Source: Streptomyces sp. NBC_00708 (lineage in GTDB: Bacteria; Actinomycetota; Actinomycetes; Streptomycetales; Streptomycetaceae). Taken from it: 64,000 bases of DNA. The stretch covers positions 3,038,001 through 3,102,000 of the forward strand of contig CP108997.1 in NCBI GenBank assembly GCA_036226585.1, written 5' to 3'. Shown piece by piece: positions 27,719-36,679 of the stretch. The notes beneath the pieces were generated by a model. It did not search any database and had not been told where the DNA came from. It saw only the letters and a program-made list of their open reading frames with translations. Numbering within the stretch: the first letter of the stretch is position 1; every line of letters begins with the position of its first letter. The translations under genes were made by a program, and so were the position numbers.

Positions 27719-28924
27719 ATGGCAGACATGAACACGCAGGTGACGGATGAGGCGGCCGGCGCGGCCACGGAGCCGGAGGACGGCGAGGAGGCCCAGCGGC
27801 TGCGCCGTCTCACCGCGTGGCGGCGGGCCGGACGCATCCTGTCCCGCCTCCCCCAGGACCGCACGCTCGGCGAGCAGCTGGCCGCCCTGACGGCGGACGC
27901 CGGGACGGTGACCGGTCTCGGCCTGCCCGCGGACATCTACGGGAACGGCGTCGTCGGCGAGCTGGAGCGGCGGGTCGCCGGGCTGCTGGGCACCGAGGCC
28001 GCCGCGTTCTTCCCGACCGGGACGATGGCCCAGCAGGTCGCGCTGCGCTGCTGGGCCGGCCGCACCGGCAACGCCACCGTCGCCCTGCACCCGCTCGCCC
28101 ACCCGGAGGTGCACGAGGGCGGCGCGCTGGGGGCGGTGAGCGGGCTGCGCACGGTTCACCCGACGTCCGACCCGAGGCTGCCCACCGCGGAGGAGATCCG
28201 CGACTTCCCGGAGCCGTTCGGCACGCTGATGCTGGAGCTGCCGCTGCGGGACGCCGGTTTCGTGCTGCCCACCTGGGAGGAGCTGGAGGCGGTGGTGGCC
28301 GCGGCGCGCGAACGCGACGCGGTGGTCCACTTCGACGGGGCCCGGCTGTGGGAGTGCGCCACCCGTTTCGGCCGCGGGCTGCCGGAGATCGCCGCGCTCG
28401 CGGACAGCGTGTACGTGTCGTTCTACAAGTCCGTCGGCGGGATCTCGGGTGCCGTGCTCGCCGGTTCCGCCTCGCTGGTCGAGGAGGCCCGCGTCTGGCG
28501 GCACCGGTACGGCGGCCTGCCCTACCAGCAGTTCCCGGCGGCAGTGGCGGCCCTGGCGGGGCTGGACCGCGAGCTGCCGAAACTGCCCGCGTACGTGGCC
28601 CACGCCAAGGTGGTCGCCGCCGCGCTGGCCGAGGGGTTCGAGGCGGCCGGCGCGGGCTGGTTCCGGGTGCGTCCGGAGCCGCCCCACACCCACCAGTTCC
28701 AGGTGTGGCTGCCGTACGACGCGGACGTGCTGACGGAGGCGTCGGTGCGGCAGGCGGAGGAGACGGGCACGGTGCTCTTCCGCCGCTGGTTCACGCCGGA
28801 CTCGGGCGCGCCCGGGACGGCGTTCACGGAGGTGACCGTGACGGAGGCCGGCCTGGAGTGGACAGCCGGGGACGTCCGGGACGCGGTGGCCGCGTTCCTG
28901 GAACGGGTGCCGGTGAAGGGCTGA
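27719..28924 (+). CDS. PLP-dependent threonine aldolase/beta-eliminating lyase family protein
   Basis: The 401-residue product belongs to the fold-type I aldolase group. The PLP lysine lies in VYVSFYKSVGGISGAVLAG, preceded by the cofactor-binding aspartate segment VVHFDGARLWE. The N-terminal YGNGVVGELERRVAGLLGTEAAAFFPTGTMAQQVAL matches the substrate/PLP phosphate loop. It may cleave beta-hydroxy amino acids such as threonine, or another substrate; family alone does not decide. The ATG at 27719 lacks a ribosome binding site, but GATGAT sits 6 bases upstream, so a leaderless transcript is possible. It is divergent from the pantothenate operon. Confidence 0.85.
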   Translation: MADMNTQVTDEAAGAATEPEDGEEAQRLRRLTAWRRAGRILSRLPQDRTLGEQLAALTADAGTVTGLGLPADIYGNGVVGELERRVAGLLGTEAAAFFPTGTMAQQVALRCWAGRTGNATVALHPLAHPEVHEGGALGAVSGLRTVHPTSDPRLPTAEEIRDFPEPFGTLMLELPLRDAGFVLPTWEELEAVVAAARERDAVVHFDGARLWECATRFGRGLPEIAALADSVYVSFYKSVGGISGAVLAGSASLVEEARVWRHRYGGLPYQQFPAAVAALAGLDRELPKLPAYVAHAKVVAAALAEGFEAAGAGWFRVRPEPPHTHQFQVWLPYDADVLTEASVRQAEETGTVLFRRWFTPDSGAPGTAFTEVTVTEAGLEWTAGDVRDAVAAFLERVPVKG

Positions 28925-28950
28925 GGCGGACGGGCCCCGTACGGTCCGCG

Positions 28951-28987
28951 CGGACGCGGATTGACGGCCGCCGTCAATCCGCGTCCG
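28951..28987. promoter_or_regulatory. Perfect 17-bp inverted repeat upstream of the ArsR-type regulator
   Basis: CGGACGCGGATTGACGG (28951-28967) and its complement (28971-28987) flank a CCG spacer. The inner ATTGACGG...CCGTCAAT includes a TTGACG -35-like box. It lies 31 bp before the regulator start and 26 bp after the upstream gene, so it could be an operator for the regulator, a terminator for the upstream gene, or both. It lacks a T run. Confidence 0.6.
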
Positions 28988-29018
28988 GACTGTCGTACCC
29001 ACCCGGCACCATGGACGG

Positions 29019-30137
29019 GTGAGCGTCTCCATCGACATCGCGGGGCTCGACCCCGGTCTCATCGTCTTCCGGACCTCCCCCCTCACCGAGCTGGGGGTGG
29101 CCCTGCACGCGCTCTCCGAGCCGGGGCACCACCCGGGCCTGCACGGCTGGGCGACGGCCACCACCACGGCCCTGGAACCCGACCTCGCCGACCGGCTGCA
29201 CGAGGCGGAGTTCCTGTGGCGGAACACCTTCTCGGACATCTTCATGCCGTCCGCCGGGGCCGTCGGCGGCGACGGCATGCCGGGCGACAGCCTCGCCGCC
29301 GAGCTGGACATCCTGGACCGTCTCGACGACGACCGGTTCGTCTCCGCCGCCCTGGAGTTCACCTGCGCCGCGTTCTACGGGACCGGCGCGGCCTCCCCGC
29401 TGCGCAACGCGGAGGCGCGTGCCCGAGCGCTGGACATGGCGGCGGCGCGCGGCCCGCGCCAGGTGGACTTCACCAAGCGGCTGCTGGCCGACCCCGCTCC
29501 GGTACGGCGCTGGCTGCGCCGCCTGTTCGAGGACTGCGACCAGGCGTTCTTCGCGGACACCTGGGAGCGGACGCGCATCCAGCTGGTGGCGGACGCGCGG
29601 CACAAGACGGACCTGCTGCGGCGCAAGGGGCTCGCCGAGGCGATACGGGCGGTCTCGCCCGCGCTCACCCTCGACGCGGACGGCGGCCGGATCAGCGTCG
29701 ACAAGCTGGCCGAGGGGGCGACCACCGCGACGGACCCCGCCGTCGGCCCCGGGCTCACCCTGATCCCGACCAGCTTCGGCTGGCCGCATCTGATGGTGCT
29801 GCACGCCCCGGGCTGGCGACCGGTGATCCACTACCCGGTGCACCGGCCGGAGCTGCCCACGCCCGCCTCGGTGGAGCTGCTCCAGCTGCGGCTGGAGGCG
29901 CTGGCGCACCCGATGCGGATGCGGCTGTGCCGGAACATCGCGCGTTCCCCGTACACCACCGGCGAACTCGCCGACACGAACGGGATCACCCCGCCCGAGG
30001 TCTCCCGCCATCTCGCGGTGCTCAAGAAGGCCGGTCTCGTCACGACCCGGCGGCGGGGGCGGTACGTCCTGCACCAGCTGGACCTGACGGTGGTGGCCCG
30101 GCTCGGCAGCGACTTCCTGGAGGGGATCCTGCGCTGA
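29019..30137 (+). CDS. ArsR-type HTH regulator with long N-terminal DUF5937-like domain
   Basis: The 372-residue protein has an N-terminal domain of about 280 residues of the kind called DUF5937 (LIVFRTSPLTELGVALHALSEPGHHPGLHGWA). Its C-terminal ArsR winged helix is LEALAHPMRMRLCRNIARSPYTTGELADTNGITPPEVSRHLAVLKKAGLVTTRRRGRYVLH. No Cys metal site is visible in the HTH, so the ligand is likely not a metal. The GTG start at 29019 follows the inverted repeat by 31 bp, which would suit autoregulation. It converges on the response regulator gene 12 bp later. Confidence 0.85.
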   Translation: MSVSIDIAGLDPGLIVFRTSPLTELGVALHALSEPGHHPGLHGWATATTTALEPDLADRLHEAEFLWRNTFSDIFMPSAGAVGGDGMPGDSLAAELDILDRLDDDRFVSAALEFTCAAFYGTGAASPLRNAEARARALDMAAARGPRQVDFTKRLLADPAPVRRWLRRLFEDCDQAFFADTWERTRIQLVADARHKTDLLRRKGLAEAIRAVSPALTLDADGGRISVDKLAEGATTATDPAVGPGLTLIPTSFGWPHLMVLHAPGWRPVIHYPVHRPELPTPASVELLQLRLEALAHPMRMRLCRNIARSPYTTGELADTNGITPPEVSRHLAVLKKAGLVTTRRRGRYVLHQLDLTVVARLGSDFLEGILR

Positions 30138-30149
30138 ACGGGCGGCGTC

Positions 30150-30821
30150 TCAGCCCGCGCCGCCGGCGCGCACCAGGCCCGTCTCGTACGCGAGGACGAC
30201 GACCTGCACCCGGTCGCGCAGGGCAAGCTTGGTCAGGATGCGGCCGACGTGCGTCTTCACGGTGGCCTCGGAGAGCACCAGGCGGCCCGCGATCTCGCCG
30301 TTCGACAGGCCCTGGGCGACCAGCAGCATCACCTCGCGCTCGCGTTCGGTGAGCTTGGCGACGTCCTTGTGCTGCGGTTCCGGCGTACCGCTGGGCAGCA
30401 TCGGCGAGAACCGGTCGAGCAGCCGGCGGGTGGTGGACGGGGCGACGACCGCGTCCCCGCTGTGCACGGAGCGGATCGCGGCCAGCAGCTCGCCCGGCGG
30501 CACGTCCTTCAGCATGAAGCCGCTGGCCCCGGCCTTGAGCCCGGAGAACGCGTACTCGTCGAGGTCGAACGTCGTCAGGATCAGCACCTTCGGCGGGTCC
30601 GGCTGCGCACAGATGCGGCTGGTGGCCTCGACCCCGTCCAGCCTCGGCATACGGACGTCCATCAGCACCACGTCCACGGCGGTGGAGCGCAGGATCTCGA
30701 TCGCCTCCGCGCCGTCACCGGCCTCGGCGACCACCTCCATGTCGGGCTGTGCCGCCAGCACCATCCGGAAGCCGGTGCGCAGCAGCGCCTGGTCGTCGAC
30801 GAGCATCACGCGGATCGCCAT
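30150..30821 (-). CDS. NarL/FixJ-type response regulator
   Basis: The 223-residue protein has a receiver domain (DDQ near residues 8-10, phospho-acceptor Asp in [13 protein letters not shown], Lys in FMLKDVPPG) and a C-terminal LuxR-type helix-turn-helix ([43 protein letters not shown]). It lies 39 bp downstream of the sensor kinase gene, its obvious partner. The ATG at 30821 begins the receiver; an ATG 21 bp upstream overlaps the AGGAGAG ribosome binding site. Target genes are unknown. Confidence 0.93.
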   Translation of the reverse strand: MAIRVMLVDDQALLRTGFRMVLAAQPDMEVVAEAGDGAEAIEILRSTAVDVVLMDVRMPRLDGVEATSRICAQPDPPKVLILTTFDLDEYAFSGLKAGASGFMLKDVPPGELLAAIRSVHSGDAVVAPSTTRRLLDRFSPMLPSGTPEPQHKDVAKLTEREREVMLLVAQGLSNGEIAGRLVLSEATVKTHVGRILTKLALRDRVQVVVLAYETGLVRAGGAG

Positions 30822-30860
30822 GGGGGTCGTGTCTCTCCTCATTCGTCTGTGGCCGGCTCA

Positions 30861-32078
30861 TCAGTGGTCCGCGGCCTTGAGCGGCAGCAGTGCGCTGATC
30901 CGGAATCCTCCGCCGGGGCGCGGTCCGGCGTCCAGTGTGCCGCCGACCATGCCGACCCGTTCCCGCATGCCGATCATGCCGTGGCCGGCGCCGTCGGCGC
31001 CCCCGTCCTCGTACAGCTCGTGCGCGGCGCCCCGGCCGTCGTCCTCGACCAGCAGGCCGAGCCCGTCGTCGAAGTAGACCAGCCGCACACTGGCCCCGGC
31101 CTGCGGGCCGCCGTGCTTGCGCGTGTTGGTCAGCGCCTCCTGCACGATGCGGTACGCGGTCAGCTCGACGCCGCTGGGCAACGGGCGGGCGGTCCCCTCG
31201 ACCTTGAAGTCCACCGCCAGACCGGCCGCCCTGACCTGGTCGATCAGCTCCTCGATCTGCTCGACGTCGGGCTGCGGGACGTACTCCCCGCTCTCCTGCG
31301 CGTCCCCCGTCCGCAGCACCCCGAGCAGCCGCCGCATCTCCGCGAGCGCCTGCCGGCCGGTGCCGGAGATGGTCTCCAGGGCCTGCCGGGCCTGGTCCGG
31401 CGCCGCGTCCATGACGTAGGCGGCCCCGTCGGCCTGCACCACCATCACCGAGACGTTGTGCGCGACGACGTCGTGGAGCTCGCGGGCGATCCGGGCCCGC
31501 TCGGCCGCCACCGCGACCTTCGACTGGGCCTCCCGCTCCCGCTCCAGCCGGGCCGCCCGCTCCTCCAGCTGGTCGAAGTAGGCCCGCCGGGTCCGCATCG
31601 AGTCGCCGAGCACCCAGGCCAGCACGAACGGCACGGTCATCACGACGACGACGAACACGGCCTGCGCCCAGCTGCGCGACGGCTCATCCTCGTTCGGCCA
31701 GCGGAGCTGGGAGAGCGTGGCCGCGGTCAGGCTGCACGCCAGGGCGAGCCGGGAGGCCCAGCGCTCACCGACGGTGGCCACCGTGAAGGTGATCACGAGC
31801 ATGGCGAAGTTCGCGACGGTCGGCCGGACACCGAAGAGCAGCTGGAGGACGCCCATCGCGATGGCGAGCAGCAGCATCTTCTCCGGCGCGCGCCGGCGCA
31901 GGGCGACGACGAGGCAGAGACCGATGACGATCGGCACGATCGCGATGCGTTCGAGACGCCCGCCGTGCCCGACGTCGCCGACCACGATGGTCATGCCGGA
32001 GAGCCCGAGGAGGAAGACAGCCCAGAAGCTGTCGACGCCCGTCGGGTGTCTGCGGATGAAATCGTAGAGGCGCTGCAC
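30861..32078 (-). CDS. Membrane sensor histidine kinase, NarL partner type (HisKA_3)
   Basis: The 405-residue protein has about five N-terminal membrane segments with very short external loops, a coiled-coil linker ([29 protein letters not shown]), the HisKA_3 phospho-acceptor motif [21 protein letters not shown], and an HATPase_c domain ([37 protein letters not shown]). No large extracytoplasmic sensor is present, so it likely senses a signal in or near the membrane. Downstream is its response regulator. It is divergent from the methyltransferase gene. Confidence 0.93.
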   Translation of the reverse strand: MQRLYDFIRRHPTGVDSFWAVFLLGLSGMTIVVGDVGHGGRLERIAIVPIVIGLCLVVALRRRAPEKMLLLAIAMGVLQLLFGVRPTVANFAMLVITFTVATVGERWASRLALACSLTAATLSQLRWPNEDEPSRSWAQAVFVVVVMTVPFVLAWVLGDSMRTRRAYFDQLEERAARLEREREAQSKVAVAAERARIARELHDVVAHNVSVMVVQADGAAYVMDAAPDQARQALETISGTGRQALAEMRRLLGVLRTGDAQESGEYVPQPDVEQIEELIDQVRAAGLAVDFKVEGTARPLPSGVELTAYRIVQEALTNTRKHGGPQAGASVRLVYFDDGLGLLVEDDGRGAAHELYEDGGADGAGHGMIGMRERVGMVGGTLDAGPRPGGGFRISALLPLKAADH

Positions 32079-32177
32079 GTAACCCAGCGTAGGGAAGGAC
32101 GAGGGGGTGCCGGGTCAGCCGAAGGGTCGATCCGGGTCCTGGGACCGTACTCCCCAAGGTGGAGACTGGGAAACGTG

Positions 32178-33146
32178 ATGGATGAGTGGCGCGAGTGGCG
32201 GGAGGCGGCCGAGGCCGCGCTCTACGGCGACGGGGGCTTCTACCTGCGCCCCGAGGGCCCCGCGGGCCACTTCCGCACCTCGGTGCACGCCTCCCCGCTG
32301 TTCGCCTCGGCGGTCGCCCGGCTGCTGGTCCGTACGGCGGCGGAGCTGGGCACCGCGGACGTGGACCTGGTCGACATGGCCGCCGGGCGCGGGGAACTGG
32401 TGACCGGCGTGCTCGCGGCACTGCCCGCCGAGGGCGGCGCCGGCCTCACCGTACGGGCGTACGCCGTGGAGCTCGCCGCCCGCCCGGAGGGCCTGGACCC
32501 CGGGGTGGAGTGGTGCGCCGAGCCGCCGCGCGGGACGCGCGGGCTGCTGTTCGCCAACGAGTGGCTGGACAACGTGCCGCTGTCCGTGGCGGAGACGGAC
32601 GCCGAGGGCGTCGAACGGTACGTGGAGGTGCGGACTTCCGACGGCGCGGAGCGGCTGGGCGCACCGGTGACCGGCGCGGACGCGGCGTGGCTGCGCCGCT
32701 GGTGGCCGTCGGCGGGTCCGGGCAGCCGGGCGGAGATCGGCCGCCCGCGCGACGAGGCGTGGGCGGACGCGGTGTCGTCCCTGTCCGCCGGGCTCGCGGT
32801 GGCGGTGGACTACGCGCACGGACGCGGACAGCGCCCGCCGTACGGCACGCTCACCGGTTTCCGGGCCGGGCGCGAGGTGCGGCCGGTGCCGGACGGGAGC
32901 TGCGACCTGACGGCGCACGTGGCGCTGGACGCGTGCGCGGCGGCGGGCGGGCCGGACGCGGAACTGCGCACCCAGCGCGAGGCCCTGGCGGGCCTCGGCA
33001 TCACGGGCGAACGCCCGCCCCTCACCCTGGCGTCGGCCAACCCGCCCGCGTACCTCCGCGCCCTGTCCTCGGCGGGCGAGGCGGCGGAACTCACGGCAAG
33101 AGGCGGCCTGGGCGACTTCGGCTGGCTGGAGCAACGGAAATTCTGA
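32178..33146 (+). CDS. SAM-dependent methyltransferase, MidA/NDUFAF7 family
   Basis: The 322-residue protein looks like the NDUFAF7/MidA family: [20 protein letters not shown] near the N-terminus, SAM-binding [14 protein letters not shown] (about 63-77), and the family motif NEWLDNVP (127-134, related to NE.LDA.P). Human NDUFAF7 dimethylates an arginine of the NuoD-type complex I subunit NDUFS2. Here the next gene, 73 bp downstream on the same strand, encodes a NuoD homologue, so NuoD is a natural candidate substrate. A GTG directly before the ATG is an alternative start; GGTGGAG is upstream. Confidence 0.85.
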   Translation: MDEWREWREAAEAALYGDGGFYLRPEGPAGHFRTSVHASPLFASAVARLLVRTAAELGTADVDLVDMAAGRGELVTGVLAALPAEGGAGLTVRAYAVELAARPEGLDPGVEWCAEPPRGTRGLLFANEWLDNVPLSVAETDAEGVERYVEVRTSDGAERLGAPVTGADAAWLRRWWPSAGPGSRAEIGRPRDEAWADAVSSLSAGLAVAVDYAHGRGQRPPYGTLTGFRAGREVRPVPDGSCDLTAHVALDACAAAGGPDAELRTQREALAGLGITGERPPLTLASANPPAYLRALSSAGEAAELTARGGLGDFGWLEQRKF

Positions 33147-33192
33147 GCCCCTCCGGCGATTGAGGAGCGGGGTCCGGGGCAGCGCCCCGAGC
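33146..33192. repeat. Streptomyces-type dispersed intergenic element
   Basis: The stretch with CCCCTCCGGCGATTGAGGAG followed by GGTCCGGGGCAGCGCCCCGA resembles a short element that I recall in many Streptomyces intergenic regions (the CCGGC.TTTGAGGA...GGGGGCGCAGCCCCC type). CGGGGCAGCGCCCCG can form a hairpin. It begins at the methyltransferase stop and ends before nuoD. Confidence 0.6.
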
Positions 33193-33219
33193 AACGGCGC
33201 GGCACGCGATACTGAGCAC

Positions 33220-34362
33220 ATGACGGAGACGACCATCGGCATCGGCGGCGCGGCCGAAAGCACCGACATGGTGCTCAACATCGGCCCCCAGCACCCCTCC
33301 ACCCACGGCGTGCTCCGACTCCGCATCGTCCTGGACGGCGAACGCGTCCAGCACGCCGAACCGGTCGTCGGCTATATGCACCGCGGCGCGGAGAAGCTGT
33401 TCGAGGCCCGTGACTACCGCCAGATCATCATGCTCGCCAACCGCCACGACTGGCTCTCCGCGTTCTCCAACGAGCTGGGCGTCGTGATGGCCGTCGAGCG
33501 CATGCTCGGCATGGAGGTCCCCGAGCGCGCCGTCTGGACCCGCACCCTGCTCGCCGAGCTGAACCGGGTCCTCAACCACCTGATGTTCCTCGGCTCGTAC
33601 CCGCTGGAACTGGGCGGGATCACCCCGGTGTTCCACGCGTTCCGGGAGCGCGAGGAGCTGCAGGCCGTGATGGAGGAGGTCTCCGGCGGCCGGATGCACT
33701 ACATGTTCAACCGGGTGGGCGGCCTCAAGGAGGACCTGCCGGCCGGCTGGCTGGGCCGCGCCCGGGACGCCGTCGCCTCGGTCCGCTCCCGGATGGACGT
33801 GTACGACGAACTCGTGCTCGGCAACGAGATCTTCCGGGCCCGCACCCGGGGCGTCGGCGTGCTGTCGGCCGGGGCGGTGCACGCGTACGGGGTGTCGGGG
33901 CCGATCGCCCGCGCCTCCGGCGTCGACTTCGACCTGCGGCGCGACGAGCCGTATCTCGCGTACGGGGAGCTGCGGGACACCCTGAAGGTCGTCACCCGGA
34001 CCGAGGGCGACTGCCTGGCCCGGTTCGAGTGCCTGCTGGAGCAGACGCACAACGCGCTGGACCTCGCGGACGCCTGCCTGGACCGGATGGCGGACCTGGC
34101 GCCGGGCCCCGTCAACCAACGGCTGCCCAAGGTCCTCAAGGCCCCCGAGGGCCACACCTACGCCTGGACCGAGAACCCGCTCGGCGTCAACGGCTACTAC
34201 CTGGTGTCCAAGGGCGAGAAGACCCCGTACCGGCTGAAGCTGCGCTCGGCCTCGTTCAACAACATCCAGGCGCTCACCGAACTCCTGCCGGGCACGCTGG
34301 TCGCGGACATGGTCGCGATCCTGGGCTCGCTGTTCTTCGTCGTCGGCGACATCGACAAGTAG
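33220..34362 (+). CDS. nuoD2: NADH-quinone oxidoreductase subunit D-like protein (orphan second copy)
   Basis: This 380-residue protein is a NuoD (49-kDa, nickel-hydrogenase-fold) homologue: [41 protein letters not shown], and the end [24 protein letters not shown]. The residue equivalent to the dimethylated arginine of mammalian NDUFS2, which I place in the HRG motif, is Arg55. No other nuo gene is nearby, so it is separate from the main complex I operon; streptomycetes commonly have such a second nuoD. The ATG at 33220 starts the conserved segment. It may serve an alternative NADH or ferredoxin oxidoreductase, or replace NuoD in some conditions. Confidence 0.92.
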   Translation: MTETTIGIGGAAESTDMVLNIGPQHPSTHGVLRLRIVLDGERVQHAEPVVGYMHRGAEKLFEARDYRQIIMLANRHDWLSAFSNELGVVMAVERMLGMEVPERAVWTRTLLAELNRVLNHLMFLGSYPLELGGITPVFHAFREREELQAVMEEVSGGRMHYMFNRVGGLKEDLPAGWLGRARDAVASVRSRMDVYDELVLGNEIFRARTRGVGVLSAGAVHAYGVSGPIARASGVDFDLRRDEPYLAYGELRDTLKVVTRTEGDCLARFECLLEQTHNALDLADACLDRMADLAPGPVNQRLPKVLKAPEGHTYAWTENPLGVNGYYLVSKGEKTPYRLKLRSASFNNIQALTELLPGTLVADMVAILGSLFFVVGDIDK

Positions 34363-34378
34363 GCGCGCGGGAACGACG

Positions 34379-34415
34379 CGACGGCCGCCACCCGGACTCC
34401 GGGTGGCGGCCGTCG
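34379..34415. terminator. Bidirectional terminator between nuoD2 and the coiled-coil protein gene
   Basis: Perfect 17-bp inverted repeat, CGACGGCCGCCACCCGG (34379-34395) and complement (34399-34415), with an ACT loop, between convergent genes. Confidence 0.85.
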
Positions 34416-34449
34416 TGCTGCCTCGTGCGGTACGCCGTCGCCGTGCGCG

Positions 34450-35487
34450 TTACGAGATCGCGCTGCGCAGCTCCGCGACGTCCAGCTGCTCCGTCTCGTC
34501 GTGCGCGGTGAGGTCGATGACCTTGCCGACGGCGCGGTCCTGCGACGCGTCCGAGCGGTGCGCGGCGAGCGCCTCCTCGCCCACGACGTCGGCCAGGTCC
34601 TCGTTCTGCACGGACTCCAGCGCGGCGCGCTCGATCGCCGCGGGCACCGCCTTCTGCGTACCGAAGAAGTCGAAACTGCCCTGCGGCACCAGGTGCCGGC
34701 GGGACGCCGCGTACGGGACGACCGCACTGGCGGCCGGCACCGGGCGCGCGGCGGGCACGGGCGCGGCGGGCCGGGGCGCGGGCAGGGCGGCCTGCGGACG
34801 GCGGTCCTGGCCGGCTCCGGTCCCGGACGGCTCGGCGGCGGCGTGCCTGCCCTGCCGCTCCTCCGTCTCCCGGGCGCGCTCCGCGAGGTCCCGCCGCCGG
34901 GCCTCGTCGGCGATACGGCGGGCCTTCTGGAGCGCCGCGTTGCGCGGGAGGTCGGCCAGCGCGCGGGCGGCGCGGGCGTACGCGTCGGGGGTGGGGGTGG
35001 AGCGGGCGGCGGGCAGTTCGCGGGCGGGCGCGGCGGCCTCGATCGCGAGCTGCCGCCGGCTCTCCAGGACACTGGCGCGCTCGGTCTCCGCGTTGGCGTA
35101 CCGCCGCAGCAGCGCGGCGTGTTCGCCGCGCAGCCCGGCCAGCTCCACGCGCTTGCGGCGCAGCTTCGTCTCCAGGCGGGCGCGCAGTTCGCGCGCCTCC
35201 TCCAGATCCGCTTCCAGCTCCGCCACGCGTTCCTCGGCACGCCACTCGTCGCTGGCGCGGGCGCGCGTCAGCTCGGCGACGCGGCGGCCCGCCTCGCGGT
35301 CCCAGCTGCGCATCAGGACCGCGCCGGTGACGGCGGCGGCCGCCGCTGCGGCGACCAGGGCGCGCAGGACCATGGGTTCGGTCAAAAGCCAGGCTCCCGC
35401 GGCACAGACGACCGAGGCTCCGGCGACTGCCGAAGGCGGAAGGATTCTGTGCAGTGGTGGCGAATGGCGATGGCGTCCACGTGGCAT
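34450..35487 (-). CDS. Membrane protein with cytoplasmic coiled coil
   Basis: The 345-residue product has two N-terminal hydrophobic segments (about residues 15-38 and 42-60). A long coiled coil follows (SDEWRAEERVAELEADLEEARELRARLETKLRRKRVELAGL). A disordered Pro/Ala/Arg region and an acidic C-terminal segment (DLADVVGEEALAAHRSDAS... DLTAHDETEQLDVAELRSAIS) complete it. There is no catalytic motif. Such proteins can organise the membrane or division apparatus, but nothing here proves that. The ATG at 35487 (MPRGRHRHSPPL) is chosen as it starts just ahead of the membrane region; an upstream ATG at 35550 is also in frame. Confidence 0.8.
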   Translation of the reverse strand: MPRGRHRHSPPLHRILPPSAVAGASVVCAAGAWLLTEPMVLRALVAAAAAAAVTGAVLMRSWDREAGRRVAELTRARASDEWRAEERVAELEADLEEARELRARLETKLRRKRVELAGLRGEHAALLRRYANAETERASVLESRRQLAIEAAAPARELPAARSTPTPDAYARAARALADLPRNAALQKARRIADEARRRDLAERARETEERQGRHAAAEPSGTGAGQDRRPQAALPAPRPAAPVPAARPVPAASAVVPYAASRRHLVPQGSFDFFGTQKAVPAAIERAALESVQNEDLADVVGEEALAAHRSDASQDRAVGKVIDLTAHDETEQLDVAELRSAIS

Positions 35488-35603
35488 GGCCCGAAATTTA
35501 CCGTGTGCGCGGCGTACTTGGGGAGCCGCCCGGCAATCTGTGCCCGGCAAGTTACCCGGCGGCTCCCGCGATCCGTTCTCCGGACGCCTCCCGGAGGGCC
35601 TTT

Positions 35604-36581
35604 CTACTTCTTGATCAGCCCCTTCGACTGCAGATATTCGCGGGCCACATCGGCGGGCTTGGCGCGCTCCGCGTCGACCTTGCGGTTGAGCTGGGCGAGG
35701 TCCTCGGTGGTGAGCGCGCCGGTGAGCCTGCCGAGTGCGTCGGCTATGTCCTGGGCCCCGGCGTCCTTGGCGTTGAGGACCGGCAGGACGTTGTCCGCGT
35801 TCTGGAGCTTCTTGTCGTCCTCCAGGAACACCAGGTCATAGGTGTCCAGCACCGCGTCGGTGGTCGTGGTGAGAACGAGCTGGTCCTTGCCGTCCTTCAC
35901 CGCCTGCTTGGACTGCGGGGTGCCGACGCCCTTGGGGTCGATTCCGGTGACGTCGATGCCGTACGTCTTCTTGAGGCCGGGTGCGCAGAAGGGGCGCACC
36001 TCGCACTCGTCGCCGGCCGCGACCTTGACGCCGATCTTCGCCGCGCCGAGATCCGAAAGGGTCTTCAGCTTGTGCTTGGCGGCGAATTCCTTGGTCACCG
36101 CGAACGCGTTCTGGTCGACGGCCTTCCCGGCGGGAAGGACCTTCAGTCCGCGCGGCTCCGCGAGCTTCTTCAGGGCGGCCACGGTGGCGGCGGCGTCGCC
36201 GGAGGCGACCGGCTTCGACTCGGCCGCCTTCGCGCCGTTCGCCTTGGCGTTGAGGAATTCCGCGATCGTCGCCGCGTATTCCGGGACGACGTCGATCTCG
36301 CCCTTCTCCAGGGAGGGTTCGTAGAGTTCGCGGTTCTTCACCGTGGTCACCGAGGTGCTGTACCCGGCGTCGCCGAGGATCTGCGCGTACAGCTCGGCGA
36401 GCACCTTGGACTCGGTGAAGGCGGCGGCGCCGACGACGAGCGAGCCCTTCTTGCCGGAGCCCTTGTCCCCGGCGGGGGCGCCCTTGTCCTTCTCCAGGCT
36501 GTCTCCGCCGCACGCGGCGAGCGAGCCCGCCAGCGCGAGGATGCCGATGACGGCGCCGGCCATGCGTGAGGTCCTGGTCAT
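35604..36581 (-). CDS. Glycine-betaine/proline-type ABC transporter substrate-binding lipoprotein
   Basis: The 325-residue protein begins with a lipoprotein signal (TSRMAGAVIGILALAGSLAACGG, lipid Cys in LAAC) and contains an OpuAC/ProX-type domain (VVGAAAFTESKVLAELYAQILGDAGY; ELYEPSLEKGEIDVVPEYAATIAEFLN). It should bind quaternary amines such as glycine betaine or choline at the outer face; binding-cage aromatic residues were not resolved. The ATG at 36581 has GGAGAAG upstream. It ends the leftward group permease-permease-substrate binding, and the ATPase is encoded divergently. Confidence 0.92.
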   Translation of the reverse strand: MTRTSRMAGAVIGILALAGSLAACGGDSLEKDKGAPAGDKGSGKKGSLVVGAAAFTESKVLAELYAQILGDAGYSTSVTTVKNRELYEPSLEKGEIDVVPEYAATIAEFLNAKANGAKAAESKPVASGDAAATVAALKKLAEPRGLKVLPAGKAVDQNAFAVTKEFAAKHKLKTLSDLGAAKIGVKVAAGDECEVRPFCAPGLKKTYGIDVTGIDPKGVGTPQSKQAVKDGKDQLVLTTTTDAVLDTYDLVFLEDDKKLQNADNVLPVLNAKDAGAQDIADALGRLTGALTTEDLAQLNRKVDAERAKPADVAREYLQSKGLIKK

Positions 36582-36679
36582 GTTCTTCTCCGTCCACGGC
36601 GGCGAAGCCGTATGCGACAAGTGGTGCGTATGTGACAAGAGTTACGGGTGGGGCGAGCCGGTACTTCTCAGGAGGCGTC

